Origin: CBDHDJ01 sp965261645
GTDB taxonomy: Bacteria; Pseudomonadota; Alphaproteobacteria; SHVV01
Assembly: GCA_965261645.1 (NCBI GenBank)
Contig: CBDHDJ010000004.1
Span: forward strand, 434,001 to 498,000
Reading direction: 5' to 3'
DNA length: 64,000 nt
Numbering within the stretch: position 1 is the first letter of the stretch; each line of letters starts with the position of its first letter. Under the pieces are notes generated by a model, which did not search any database, was not told the DNA's origin, and worked only from the letters and a program-made list of their open reading frames with translations. A program made the translations under genes and the position numbers. Shown here piece by piece: positions 37,182-47,224 of this stretch.

Positions 37182-38165
37182 TCTGTATGGACGCCTCCCG
37201 GGACACAAGGACCGATTTCGGTGTGACGGTCAGGCAGATTGCAGCTCTGTATTCGGCCTATCGATGCGGGGCGTTGTGCCCGCTGGCCCTGATGGGATCT
37301 GCCGATCCGCGCCTCATTCCTCCGGTGGGCTTTTCGCCCGGGAACCGATGCAGGCTTGGCGGATCGCGGTCTGACCTGTTTGCCATCACATCTTGTCGTG
37401 CCTTGCGCAACTTTTCAGCGGCCACCTCCTGTGTTGGTTTGTGTTTCCGTCGTCGACCGCGGCTATGCCGCCTGGCTGACGAAGTTCGCCTGGTACGCCC
37501 GGTCATGGGCCAGCAAGGCCCAGATCGTGCGAGCCGTCTTGTTGGCCAGCGCGACCGTGACCACGTTGGTCGGTCGTCGCTCGGCGAGGCGCAACGCCCA
37601 CTCTGGTGGCGCCTTGCTTCTGGTGAGCACGGTGCGGGCACCATGGACCAGCAAAGTGCGGAGATACGTGTCCCCGCGCTTTGAGATTCCGAGCATGCGA
37701 ACCCGACCGCCGGTACCTTCATGCCGGGGCACCAGGCCGAGCCAGGCGGCGAACTCCCGGCCGGACCTGAACGCCGCAGGATCGCCCATCGCGGCGACGA
37801 CGGCCGTCGCGGTCAGTACGCCCACGCCGGGGATCTCCGCGATCCGCCGGCTGTCGGCATTGCCGCGATGCCATAGCGCGATCCGATGCTCGATCTCGCC
37901 GATCTCCTCGTCGAGCTGGCCGACCCGAGCCCATTGCTCGCGGAAGGTGTCGACGATCATCGCCGGCAGACGCTCCGAGACTCCCTCCAGGGCGCCGGCC
38001 ATGCCACGGCGCATCCCGGCACGGCCCTGCGGCATCACCTCGCCGTATTCGGCCAGCAGGCCGCGCAACCCGTTGATCTGGGCGGTGCGGAACTTCACCA
38101 ACTGCTGGCGCATGCGGTGCATCGCCAGGACCGCCTGCTGCGCCGCGGTCCAGATCGCCTGTGCG
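37182..38165 (-). mobile_element. Truncated IS110-family copy with partial transposase
   Basis: This stretch repeats, at an offset of 984 bp, the left part of the complete copy that follows. It carries the C-terminal 219 or so residues of the same transposase (37463-38165, minus strand) but lacks the N-terminal catalytic part. Relative to the full copy it has a 42-bp in-frame deletion between GCTGCT repeats (the counterpart of 39125-39166 is absent). It ends exactly where the full copy begins. It cannot encode an active transposase. Confidence 0.85.
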
Positions 38166-39592
38166 TCTGTATGGACGCCTCCCGGGACACAAGGACCGAT
38201 TTCGGTGTGACGGTCAGGCAGATTGCAGCTCTGTATTCGGCCTATCGATGCGGGGCGTTGTGCCCGCTGGCCCTGATGGGATCTGCCGATCCGCGCCTCA
38301 TTCCTCCGGTGGGCTTTTCGCCCGGGAACCGATGCAGGCTTGGCGGATCGCGGTCTGACCTGTTTGCCATCACATCTTGTCGTGCCTTGCGCAACTTTTC
38401 AGCGGCCACCTCCTGTGTTGGTTTGTGTTTCCGTCGTCGACCGCGGCTATGCCGCCTGGCTGACGAAGTTCGCCTGGTACGCCCGGTCATGGGCCAGCAA
38501 GGCCCAGATCGTGCGAGCCGTCTTGTTGGCCAGCGCGACCGTGACCACGTTGGTCGGTCGTCGCTCGGCGAGGCGCAACGCCCACTCTGGTGGCGCCTTG
38601 CTTCTGGTGAGCACGGTGCGGGCACCATGGACCAGCAAAGTGCGGAGATACGTGTCCCCGCGCTTTGAGATTCCGAGCATGCGAACCCGACCGCCGGTAC
38701 CTTCATGCCGGGGCACCAGGCCGAGCCAGGCGGCGAACTCCCGGCCGGACCTGAACGCCGCAGGATCGCCCATCGCGGCGACGACGGCCGTCGCGGTCAG
38801 TACGCCCACGCCGGGGATCTCCGCGATCCGCCGGCTGTCGGCATTGCCGCGATGCCATAGCGCGATCCGATGCTCGATCTCGCCGATCTCCTCGTCGAGC
38901 TGGCCGACCCGAGCCCATTGCTCGCGGAAGGTGTCGACGATCATCGCCGGCAGACGCTCCGAGACTCCCTCCAGGGCGCCGGCCATGCCACGGCGCATCC
39001 CGGCACGGCCCTGCGGCATCACCTCGCCGTATTCGGCCAGCAGGCCGCGCAACCCGTTGATCTGGGCGGTGCGGAACTTCACCAACTGCTGGCGCATGCG
39101 GTGCATCGCCAGGACCGCCTGCTGCTCCTCGCTCTTGACGGCAACCGTCTTGACGCCCGGCTGCTGCGCCGCGGTCCAGATCGCCTGTGCGTCGTGCGCA
39201 TCGTTTTTGTTGCCGCGCACAAACGGCCGCACTGCCTTGGCCGGCAACAGCCTCGGCTCGTGCCCCAGCTCGCGTAGCTGGCGCGCCCAGTGTTGCGTGC
39301 CGCTGCACGCCTCCATCGCGATCAGGCAAGGAAAACGGTTGGCGAAGTGCTCAAGGAACTTCGCCCGCGTCAGCTTCAAATCCACGACCTCGCCCGTCTC
39401 CATATCAATCCAGTGCAACTGGAACACTCGCTTCGCCGTATCCACGCCGACGACGGTTCTGATAGTCTTCATCTCGGATCCTCCGGTTTGCCTGCGAAGA
39501 GCTTGCTCTTCCCTTTTGGCACTTTGATGCCGTCGGCCCGTGAGGGTCCAACCCTTCCGGCCTCCGAACATCAAGGGGAGGGAGGCGTCCAT
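38166..39592 (-). mobile_element. Complete IS110-family element (IS1111-like, with subterminal inverted repeats)
   Basis: The full copy carries 13-bp inverted repeats ATGGACGCCTCCC (38171-38183) and GGGAGGCGTCCAT (39580-39592). Such subterminal repeats are a mark of the IS1111 subgroup (family knowledge). It lies head-to-tail with the truncated copy. The left end is placed at 38166-38171, and its exact base cannot be fixed without a reference. Confidence 0.82.
38447..39472 (-). CDS. IS110-family transposase (DEDD)
   Basis: 341 aa from ATG 39472, preceded by GGAGGATCCGAG; earlier in-frame starts lack a ribosome site. The N-terminal RuvC-like DEDD domain shows TVVGVDTAKRVFQLHWID, CLIAMEACSGTQHWARQL and RGNKNDAHDAQAIWTA. 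The C-terminal Tnp_20 part shows EIPGVGVLTATAVVAAMGD and FAAWLGLVPRHEGTGGRVRM. Length is normal and the frame intact, so the element may be mobile. Confidence 0.92.
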   Translation of the reverse strand: MKTIRTVVGVDTAKRVFQLHWIDMETGEVVDLKLTRAKFLEHFANRFPCLIAMEACSGTQHWARQLRELGHEPRLLPAKAVRPFVRGNKNDAHDAQAIWTAAQQPGVKTVAVKSEEQQAVLAMHRMRQQLVKFRTAQINGLRGLLAEYGEVMPQGRAGMRRGMAGALEGVSERLPAMIVDTFREQWARVGQLDEEIGEIEHRIALWHRGNADSRRIAEIPGVGVLTATAVVAAMGDPAAFRSGREFAAWLGLVPRHEGTGGRVRMLGISKRGDTYLRTLLVHGARTVLTRSKAPPEWALRLAERRPTNVVTVALANKTARTIWALLAHDRAYQANFVSQAA

Positions 39593-39803
39593 CCCATTCC
39601 TCCGTGGATTGCATGACAGAATGGCGGCGATGCCGGGAGAATTGGCTCCCGTGCACCGCCCGGATCACCTCTGCCGTGCTGCCCTCGGCCTCTATGAGCC
39701 GCAACATGCGGGTGGGAGGATCACGCGACATGGCTTGCACCACTTGCCTGTAGCTCGAACATGCCGGAAGGCACGCTGCTGGCTGTAAACCGGCCGGTAC
39801 GGT

Positions 39804-40064
39804 TCAATGGGTGGCTATATCGTGGGCGGCGGACATGGAGCGGCCGGCGATGGCGGACCAGGCATCGTAGTCGAGCCCGAGGCGGGCGTTCAGGCGATTA
39901 CAGATTCGCAGGGCGTCATCGAGTGTGAGGGCAAAAAGTGCGGTTGGGACGTAACCGGGCATGTTGTCGAACACGATTCGGATCTGCTGGGGCACGTTGT
40001 GGAGGTCATAACTGGGGCAAAACGCATAGACGGGATCGTCCGGCAGGGTGTGTGACGAAGGCAT
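39804..40064 (-). CDS. Small hypothetical protein
   Basis: 86 aa from ATG 40064 with GGAAGGA upstream. It reads MPSSHTLPDDPVYAFCPSYD, then QQIRIVFDNMPGYVPTALFA and TLDDALRICNRLNARLGL, which looks like a compact alpha/beta domain. No named family recognised. It lies about 140 bp downstream of the large helicase gene on the same strand. Confidence 0.5.
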   Translation of the reverse strand: MPSSHTLPDDPVYAFCPSYDLHNVPQQIRIVFDNMPGYVPTALFALTLDDALRICNRLNARLGLDYDAWSAIAGRSMSAAHDIATH

Positions 40065-40203
40065 GGCAATGTCCTTCCTATGGCAGGTAGTGCAATTGGC
40101 GGCAGTGGGCGGCGCAAAGGCGCAAATCCCCGGAAGCGCGCGTAGCGGGCGGATCCAAGCGTTCGGACGCCCCGCGCCGGATACCGGGCTGTAGAGTGCG
40201 GGT

Positions 40204-43200
40204 TTACACCGGGTTGGTATTGGCGAGGGGCCAGCGTTCGAGGATGCGGCCGAGGTCGATGTATTGGGGCACGAACACACGGGTGCGCCACGAGACGATC
40301 TCGGTGGCGCACCCCATGCGCTTGAGCGCCGCAAGGTCGCCGTCGGCCGGCCCCTCGATCTCGACGCGCCCGGCGCCCATCAGGCGCCGCCTTGCGAGGC
40401 GCCAGCCGTTGGCGAGATCGAAGGACGCACCGCGGGTCAGGATCGCTTCGTGCATCTCGGCCGGGCTCATGACCGGTCCGCCGGCCAATCCGAAGGCGTC
40501 GCGGAAGGCGTGCGCCTGCTCGGGCGTCAGAACCCGGCCGAGCAGGCTTTCCCCGGCATCGGTCGCAAGCCGGCGCACCCGCATGTTCTCGCCCGGCAGC
40601 CGGTCCCATATGGGGAGCAGCAGGCCCGTGACCAGCCACAGGCGGGATTCGGTGTGGCTGGGCAGCCCGTCGATCTCCGCATCCCACAATGTGCGCCAGC
40701 GATCTTCGTGCCCATCCTCCCAGTTCGAGGCGGCGAGTTCCTCCGCGGCCATGGGCTCGCGGGCGGCGGGACGGACCAGGCGGACCCGGGCCTCGACCCC
40801 GCCGTCCTCGAACATCCGCGACGGCGCGGGCAGAACAACGGCGGCGCGCTTCGAGCGGGTGTTGATGACGGGCCGCCCGTCGCGCAAGGCGAGGGCATCG
40901 TCCGCCTGGAGCGGCACAAGCCGGTCGCGGCGGACGATCTCGACAAGTTCGGTGGCGGCGCCCGAGGCTTCATGAACGTGAACCGCCTCGCGCGAGGCGA
41001 TGCAGAGCGAGTCGGCCCGGATGGTCTCGACGCCCTGCTCGTGGGTCCCGGCCTCGATGGCCTGTTCGATATTGGCCTCGATGCGGGTTTCCAGCTCGGC
41101 GAACAGTTCGTTCTGCTCGGCGATGGGCAGGGCCAGCAGGCGGTTGAGGAACCGGGGCATCGGCGGCAGGTCCTCCTTGAGAGAGCCTTCCCAGATCAGC
41201 TTCAGCCCGGTGGCGTCCTCGAAGCGGTCCATGGACCAGCCCGCAATGTTGCCGCACCACAGCGCGATGTAGAACTGGCGCAGCGCCGCCTTGGCGTAGA
41301 GGCTCTCCAGATTGTCGCTGGCCCTAAACAGGGTGGCGCCGCCGCCGCCCATGGCGGTCTGCGAATCGCGCTGTCCCCGGGTGATGGCGCCGAGGCTGTC
41401 GAGACGCCGGGCGATGGTGGCGATGAACCGGCGCTCGCCCTTCACGTCCGTGGTCACTGGCCGGAACAAGGGGGCCGAGGCCTGGTGCGTCCGATGGGTG
41501 CGGCCCAGCCCCTGGATCGCCAGGTCGGCCCGCCAGCCCGGCTCGAGCAGGTAATGGATACGCCGCCGTGTATTGCCGCAACCGAGATCGGCGTGATAGC
41601 TGCGCCCGGTGCCGCCGGCCATGGAGAAGACGAGGATGCGTTTGTCGCCCGCCATGAAGGCGGCGGTCTCGGCGAGGTTGGCCGAGGCCGGCCGATTGCG
41701 CAGCGCCAGGCGCTCGCCGGATGCATCGGCGATGCGCAAGACCCGGCGCGAGCGTCCGGTGACCTCGGCGACGGCCTCGTCGCCGAAGCGATGAAGAATC
41801 TGGTCCAGCGCCGCCTGCACCGGCGGCAACGCCGCGAGTTTCTCGATCAGCGCGTCGCGCGCGGCCACGGCTTCCTGGCACAGGACAGGGTTGCCCTCGG
41901 CGTCGGTCACGGGCCGGCTCATGAGATTGCCCTCGTCGTCGGTGAAGGGTTCCTGCAATTGCACCGGGAAGGCGTGGGCCAGATATTCCAGGCACGCCTC
42001 CCTCGGCGTCAGGTCGACGGAGATGTCGTTCCATTCAGAGACGGGGATCTCGGCGATGCGCCGGTCCAGCAAAGCCTCGCCGGTGGAGACCAGTTGGATC
42101 ACGCAGGCATGGCCGGCCTCGAGATCGGCCTCGATCGCCCGGATCAGGGAGGGGCATTTCATGGCCGTCAGGAGATGGCCGAAGAAGCGCTGCTTGGCGC
42201 CCTCGAAGGCCGACAGCGCGGCGGACTTGGCGTTCTTGTTGAGGGTCGCATCGCCCTCCATGATGCCGGTGGCTTTCAGGGCGTCTTCTATATTGCGGTG
42301 GATCACCTTGAAGGCGCCGGCATAGGCGTCGTAGATGCGCCGCTGCTCGGGTGTCAGGGGATGTTCGAGCAGCTCGACCTCAACCCCGTCATAGCTGAGC
42401 GCACGGGCCTGGTAGAGCCCGAGTGCTTTCAGATCGCGGGCCACCACCTCCATCGCCGCCACCCCGCCGGCCTCCATGGCGGTGACGAAATCGGTGCGTT
42501 GCTCGAAGGGCGTCTCGCCGCCCGAATCAGCGCCGCCCCACAGGCCGAGGCGCCGCGCATAGGCCAGGCCAGGCACGGTGGTAGCGCCGGTGGCGGAGAC
42601 ATACAGGATACGGGCATCGGGCAGGGCGTTCTGCAAACGCAATCCGGCGCGTCCCTGCTGCGAGGGGGCCGTATCGCCGCGCGATCCCTTGGACCCGGCG
42701 GCGTTGGCCATGGCGTGCGCCTCGTCGAAGACGATGACGCCGCCATAGGCATGGCGGGAGTCTTCATCCATCCCGTCCGCAAGCCAGCCCACGATCTGTT
42801 CGAGGCGCGAGGACTTTCCCTGACGGGCAGGCGAGCGCAAGGTTGCATAGGTGGCAAACAGGATCCCGGCCTCTTGAGGAATGTCGGCTCCTTGGCGGAA
42901 CTTGCCCAAGGGAATGATGTCGGCCTCCTTGCCGCCGATCGCGGCCCAGTCGCGGCGCGCGTCCTCGAGCAGCTTGTCGGAGGCGGACAGCCACAGCGCC
43001 CGGCGGCGGCCGCGCAGCCAGTGGTCGAGGATGATGGCGGCGACCTGGCGGCCCTTGCCGCAGCCGGTGCCGTCGCCCAGCATCCAGCCGCGCCGGAAAC
43101 GCACCGGAGCGGACAGCACCTCGCCGTCGCCGGTGGCATCAGGATTCGGTTCAAGACTGGTGCATGTTGGGTCAGTGTTATTTGCGGTCTCCGGGACGCT

Positions 43201-44805
43201 ATCGCCGTGATCGCCGTTGTCATCTTCATTGTCGGCAACACGCGCGACGGTCTCCCAGCTCTCGCCGATGCGATAGAGCGCGGAAAGATGGCGGCCATGG
43301 GCCTGACCGGCGAGGATGACGCTTTCGAGCTGGGCGTCGGACAGCAGTTTGTCCGTCACGACACGCACGGGCAGCATCGGGCGGTAGGCCGGCACGGGAT
43401 GGGGCACCGCCGCCATGGCGGCGGATTGCACCAGCGGCGTCGGATGTTCGCAGGCGCCGGGAATGCGCGCGGTCCGGGGGCGCCAGGGCTCGTAGACGCC
43501 GGCATGGGTGGTCTCCGGTTCGCTCGCCGTACCTTGCCCGTTGGCGGGTGAAGTGTCGTAGGCGAGTTCGGCCACCGGCCCCCAATCGCGGACTTGCGGT
43601 TCTGCGGGTCTGGTGTTGGGCGCGGTGGCCGCTGCCCGCTTTCGTGGGGCAGGCCGTGCGGCGGCATGACCGAACAGGTCGCCGACTGGTACAAGCGCAG
43701 CGGCAATTGGCACGACCGCCTGCCGTTGCGGCACATTGGCGGCGATGGCTGCAAGCAACCCGGCAGCGGTGGGGACGGATGCCCGCGCGTCGATCGGAAC
43801 GTCCTGGTCGTTCGCGGGACCGCGATCGATCACGGTCAGCCGGGTATCGAAGGTCGTGCCGCGCCGTGCGTAGGCGCGCCCGTCGATGGCGATGGAAAAA
43901 ACGGTGCGCGGCGGTGGATCGAGGCGCTCGAAGGCGCGGCTCCAGGCGGCATCGCCCGGGATGCAGCCCGCCGACGTGATCGCCACCAGCCGCCCGCCCG
44001 CCGGGAGCATGGAGAAGGCGGAACGGAGGTGGCGCAAATCCGCGTGGTGACGGATGCGCTGGACCCCGGGGCTCGCCGAAAACGGCGGGTTCATCAACAC
44101 CACGGTGGGATGCAGGCCGGGCAGATGATCGGCGATGGACTCAGCGTTGTAGTGGGTGACCGGCGCGTGCCCGAACAGGCCTGAGAGCAACCCGGCGCGG
44201 ACGGCGGCGATCTCGTTCAGGTGCAGGGGAGTCCCCGAACGCGCGCTATTGCTGAGCTTGCCGAGCGCGCATTCGGCCATGACGGCGAGCATGCCGGTGC
44301 CGGCCGAGGGCTCCAGCACGATGTCGCCGGGCCGGATGGCGGCGGCTTGCAGCGCGGCGTAGGCGAGGGGCAAGGGGGTGGAGAACTGTTGCAGGGCAAG
44401 CTGTTCTTCCGACCGCCTTGTCTGGGACGGCTCCAGCGCCGCCAGGGTCTCCAGCATGGCGAGCATGGCGGCGGCCGATCCGGGGCCGGCGCCCGCCTCG
44501 CGGCGCATGAGGCGGCCGTAACGCTGGATGAACAGCACCATCGCGGCCTCGGCCGCTTCGTAGGCGTCCTTCCAGACCCAGGCGCCTTGGCCGTCGCTGG
44601 CGCCGAAGGCCGCGCTCATGGCCTCGCGCAGGGTCTGTGCATCGAGCGCCCGGCCCGCTTCCAACTCGGGAAGCAGAGCGGTAGCGGCGGCCAGCAACGC
44701 GGCCGGCTTGGAGCGGATGGCATCGGCAAACGCTTGGGACGCGGGAAGTTGGTTGATGGCGGGCGGACGCGCGGGCGCGTTCGCCGCCGGTTGGGCGTCG
44801 AGCAT
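40204..44805 (-). CDS. Large DNA methyltransferase / Strawberry-notch-type SF2 helicase fusion
   Basis: 1533 aa from ATG 44805 (GGGAG eight bases upstream). The N-terminal methyltransferase has SAM motif VLEPSAGTGMLAVMAECAL near residue 163 and the amino-methyltransferase motif VVLMNPPFSASPGVQ near 238. The central helicase has a P-loop GDGTGCGKGRQVAAIILDHW near 578 and DEAH-like VIVFDEAHAMANAAGS near 692. The C-terminal half has the Strawberry-notch block (VFSMAGGTGRSYHADLG; LGRTHRTHQASAPLF). Such proteins are conserved on large plasmids and ICEs. Roles in DNA protection after transfer or in anti-restriction have been supposed, but none is shown here. Confidence 0.85.
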   Translation of the reverse strand: MLDAQPAANAPARPPAINQLPASQAFADAIRSKPAALLAAATALLPELEAGRALDAQTLREAMSAAFGASDGQGAWVWKDAYEAAEAAMVLFIQRYGRLMRREAGAGPGSAAAMLAMLETLAALEPSQTRRSEEQLALQQFSTPLPLAYAALQAAAIRPGDIVLEPSAGTGMLAVMAECALGKLSNSARSGTPLHLNEIAAVRAGLLSGLFGHAPVTHYNAESIADHLPGLHPTVVLMNPPFSASPGVQRIRHHADLRHLRSAFSMLPAGGRLVAITSAGCIPGDAAWSRAFERLDPPPRTVFSIAIDGRAYARRGTTFDTRLTVIDRGPANDQDVPIDARASVPTAAGLLAAIAANVPQRQAVVPIAAALVPVGDLFGHAAARPAPRKRAAATAPNTRPAEPQVRDWGPVAELAYDTSPANGQGTASEPETTHAGVYEPWRPRTARIPGACEHPTPLVQSAAMAAVPHPVPAYRPMLPVRVVTDKLLSDAQLESVILAGQAHGRHLSALYRIGESWETVARVADNEDDNGDHGDSVPETANNTDPTCTSLEPNPDATGDGEVLSAPVRFRRGWMLGDGTGCGKGRQVAAIILDHWLRGRRRALWLSASDKLLEDARRDWAAIGGKEADIIPLGKFRQGADIPQEAGILFATYATLRSPARQGKSSRLEQIVGWLADGMDEDSRHAYGGVIVFDEAHAMANAAGSKGSRGDTAPSQQGRAGLRLQNALPDARILYVSATGATTVPGLAYARRLGLWGGADSGGETPFEQRTDFVTAMEAGGVAAMEVVARDLKALGLYQARALSYDGVEVELLEHPLTPEQRRIYDAYAGAFKVIHRNIEDALKATGIMEGDATLNKNAKSAALSAFEGAKQRFFGHLLTAMKCPSLIRAIEADLEAGHACVIQLVSTGEALLDRRIAEIPVSEWNDISVDLTPREACLEYLAHAFPVQLQEPFTDDEGNLMSRPVTDAEGNPVLCQEAVAARDALIEKLAALPPVQAALDQILHRFGDEAVAEVTGRSRRVLRIADASGERLALRNRPASANLAETAAFMAGDKRILVFSMAGGTGRSYHADLGCGNTRRRIHYLLEPGWRADLAIQGLGRTHRTHQASAPLFRPVTTDVKGERRFIATIARRLDSLGAITRGQRDSQTAMGGGGATLFRASDNLESLYAKAALRQFYIALWCGNIAGWSMDRFEDATGLKLIWEGSLKEDLPPMPRFLNRLLALPIAEQNELFAELETRIEANIEQAIEAGTHEQGVETIRADSLCIASREAVHVHEASGAATELVEIVRRDRLVPLQADDALALRDGRPVINTRSKRAAVVLPAPSRMFEDGGVEARVRLVRPAAREPMAAEELAASNWEDGHEDRWRTLWDAEIDGLPSHTESRLWLVTGLLLPIWDRLPGENMRVRRLATDAGESLLGRVLTPEQAHAFRDAFGLAGGPVMSPAEMHEAILTRGASFDLANGWRLARRRLMGAGRVEIEGPADGDLAALKRMGCATEIVSWRTRVFVPQYIDLGRILERWPLANTNPV

Positions 44806-44957
44806 GAATGATCTCCCGATTGGAAAGGGCGGGCCGGGTGGTGCCGGAAGCCGGCGTCCTCGCTCTCCCGGCCCCGGTTCACCCGGCCTCAGCGCAACCC
44901 GCCTCCTTGCGGGCGGGGGCAAAGGGATGGAGGATTATGCGGGCGCGGCCCGCGGTG

Positions 44958-46301
44958 TCATGCCGGTTCGATGTCGATGCGCTCGCCCCAGGGCTCGCGG
45001 TATCGATCGCCGTGTGGGGATCCCCAGACGCACCAGGCCACGGGATATGGGGGCGCGGCCTCGGGGTAGCTGTCGCATTCCATGTCGGTCAGGTAGAGGC
45101 AGCAGCCTGGACGCACCCCATGCTCATGGAGCCAGGCGAAGCCAGGCCGAAAATCGGTCCCGCCGCGCCCCTTGATCGTGATGCTGTCCGGCAGTTCCCC
45201 GGCGGGATACTGGGCCGCGTCCCGCAGCACCGCGTCGACCTGAAGGACATAGATGCTGTCCGGTTGCAGTTCGGCGGCGATCTCGCGGACTTCGGCCCAG
45301 AACAAGGCCAGCGTTTCGCCCGGCAGCGAGCCGGAGGTGTCGATGATGACGGCGATGGCATCGATGCCCTCCGAGTGCATCGAGGGCAGATAGAGGCCGC
45401 TGTCGATGAAACGGCGGTTGGGAACACTCCAGCTATAATCGCGGCGCGCGGCATCGGTCATGTAGCGGCGCAAGAGCGACCGCCAGTCGAGGATGCTGCG
45501 ATGCGCTTGCCGGATCGTCTCCTCGACGGCGCCCGGCGCGTTGCCTTGCGCCCGTGCGAGGCTCGCGGCCTGGTGCATGGCCTCGTCCCACGCCTGCTCC
45601 TCGGCGGGCGTGGGACGAGGCCATGCACCAGGCCGCGAGCCTCGCACGGGCGCGTCCATGACCTCGCCGGTGCCGCAGGGGTCATGGCTGGCCGGCGTCT
45701 GCCCGGATGGTTCCGAGCCCGCGCTGCCGCTGCCCGATCCCGGCTTGTCCTGCTCTTGCGGACTGTTGTTACCGGAGGGATTTGACGGATCGCTTTGGTC
45801 TTCGTCGCCGTCACCGCATTGGGGGCCGGCAGCGCTGTCACTGTCATCCACATCGCTGGATGAAGACGCATCGCCCGGATCCTCTGGATCGGCGGATGGT
45901 TCCGGAAGCCGGTCGTAGGCCTGCTCGGCGCTGATGCCGTCCCAGGCCTCGGCCTCGGACGGCAGGACGAAGCCTGCGTCGCGCAGCAGGCCGTGGGTGA
46001 CCAGCTGCGAGGCCCGTTGCCAACGCTCCGGGTCGCGGCCGCCCCGCCGGGTGTGATGCTTGAGCGCGCAGGCCAGGACCACGCGCGCGAGCGCGGTCTT
46101 GATGTGATCGGCGTCGGTGTCCGCCACCCACTGGGGCGCGTAGCGAATGTCCTTTCCATCGCTGGCCAGGGTCTCGCGAGTTTCGTCGGCGCGGATCGGC
46201 AGCCTTAACGCCAGGCTGCCAAAAAAGGGCTGGTCGCGCAGCAGCGCGGTCACGCAGTCGCTGACGCGCCGGGCGGACTCGGAGCGGGCATGAGCGGCCA
46301 T
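44958..46301 (-). CDS. VWA-domain putative metallopeptidase-like protein (DUF2201 type)
   Basis: 447 aa, ATG 46301 sharing a base with the preceding stop. The N-terminal helical domain (residues about 1-120, SLALRLPIRADETRET) is followed by an acidic, Ser/Asp-rich linker (residues about 130-215). A VWA-like domain then has the MIDAS motif VIIDTSGSLPGETLALFWAE near residue 320 and GRGGTDFRPGFAWL. The classical HExxH is not evident in the N-terminal part. VWA proteins pair with MoxR-type AAA ATPases as chaperones, and one is encoded two genes upstream. The linker contains an inserted sequence made by a perfect inverted repeat. Confidence 0.8.
   Translation of the reverse strand: MAAHARSESARRVSDCVTALLRDQPFFGSLALRLPIRADETRETLASDGKDIRYAPQWVADTDADHIKTALARVVLACALKHHTRRGGRDPERWQRASQLVTHGLLRDAGFVLPSEAEAWDGISAEQAYDRLPEPSADPEDPGDASSSSDVDDSDSAAGPQCGDGDEDQSDPSNPSGNNSPQEQDKPGSGSGSAGSEPSGQTPASHDPCGTGEVMDAPVRGSRPGAWPRPTPAEEQAWDEAMHQAASLARAQGNAPGAVEETIRQAHRSILDWRSLLRRYMTDAARRDYSWSVPNRRFIDSGLYLPSMHSEGIDAIAVIIDTSGSLPGETLALFWAEVREIAAELQPDSIYVLQVDAVLRDAAQYPAGELPDSITIKGRGGTDFRPGFAWLHEHGVRPGCCLYLTDMECDSYPEAAPPYPVAWCVWGSPHGDRYREPWGERIDIEPA
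45548..45653. repeat. Perfect 47-bp inverted repeat with 12-bp spacer inside the VWA gene
   Basis: The arms 45548-45594 and 45607-45653 are exact reverse complements. Both lie in the coding sequence and the frame stays open. One arm encodes DEAMHQAASLARAQ, the other an unrelated-looking APVRGSRPGAWPRP in the linker. The structure could extrude as a cruciform or form a strong mRNA hairpin. Template switching during replication is a likely origin. Confidence 0.95.
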
Positions 46302-47197
46302 CAGGCTGCCTCCCTGTTTTCGGCGGCTGGCGCGAAGTAGCCCGCGAATTGGGCCTTGAGCGCATCGGCGTCGCGCTTGACCTGACGGCGGAGGTTGGGA
46401 TCGAAGCGGCCCGACGGGCGCAGGGCGTCCGGCTCGATGCCGGCGAACTTGTCCTTCACCTCCCGGCACAGCATGGCCAGGTCGTCGTCGGCGAAGATGT
46501 TGAGCCGGGGCACGACGTCCACCAGTTCCCTGATGTTCTCGATCAGGCTGTCGCGGAACACCAGCGGCTTGCCGTTCTCGTCCTCGCGCAAGCGTTCGCC
46601 GACACGCTCGACCGCCTCGCCGAGGCGCCGGTAGAGATCGCGTTGAGCATCGTTGAGGCGGGTCCGGACCTGGCTCTCGATATCCCGCTTGACCCGCTCG
46701 GTCTCGCCCTGGGCCAGGTCGGCCATGAAGTGGCGCGCGTCGGGGACCGGGACGATGCGGTAGCGAATGGCGAACTTGTCCTGAAGGGCCTCTGTGCCGG
46801 GATAGTCCTCGAGTCGGAACAGCCGGCCGAGGTCGAGGCGGGCCTGGTCGACGTAATCGTCATAGTCCTCGATGAAGCGGGCGCGCTCGCGCACCACGCG
46901 CTCAATCAATGTGTCCAGCGCCGCGGTGTAGCGGTCGTAGTTGGCGACGGTGAGCAGGCGTCCGCCCTGGTCGTCCCAGGGCAAGGTGTTGGCATAGTGA
47001 CTGGTCCTTGCATTGCTCATGGTCGCGGCCAGCGCGGCGAAGGCCTGCTTGGGCAAGAGGCGCTTGTTGTAGCGCCCGGCATTGGTGTCGGCGTCGTTAT
47101 GGACAGCGACCTGTTGGCTGGCCTGGCGGTCGTAGAGCCTGCCGGACCAGCTGTTGATCCGCAGGCTGACGAGCATGGCGTCATGGGTGAGGTTCAT
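46301..47197 (-). CDS. DUF3150 family protein
   Basis: 298 aa, ATG 47197. An alpha-helical, charged protein with blocks LVSLRINSWSGRLYDRQASQ, NKRLLPKQAFAALAATMSNA and FADDDLAMLCREVKDKFAGI. DUF3150 genes regularly sit between a MoxR-type ATPase gene and a VWA gene on large alphaproteobacterial and enterobacterial plasmids, exactly as here. The product is probably a partner or adaptor of that ATPase/VWA pair. No enzymatic motif seen. Confidence 0.82.
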   Translation of the reverse strand: MNLTHDAMLVSLRINSWSGRLYDRQASQQVAVHNDADTNAGRYNKRLLPKQAFAALAATMSNARTSHYANTLPWDDQGGRLLTVANYDRYTAALDTLIERVVRERARFIEDYDDYVDQARLDLGRLFRLEDYPGTEALQDKFAIRYRIVPVPDARHFMADLAQGETERVKRDIESQVRTRLNDAQRDLYRRLGEAVERVGERLREDENGKPLVFRDSLIENIRELVDVVPRLNIFADDDLAMLCREVKDKFAGIEPDALRPSGRFDPNLRRQVKRDADALKAQFAGYFAPAAENREAA

Positions 47198-47224
47198 GGA
47201 ATGGGTCTCCTGAATGAAATGGGG

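Noticed and set aside
38340..39527. 395-aa plus-strand frame within the IS110 copy
   Set aside because: Antisense of the transposase, and duplicated simply because the IS is duplicated.
40264..43551. 1095-aa plus-strand frame opposite the helicase gene
   Set aside because: Antisense shadow of the 1533-aa protein with composition bias and no recognisable domain.
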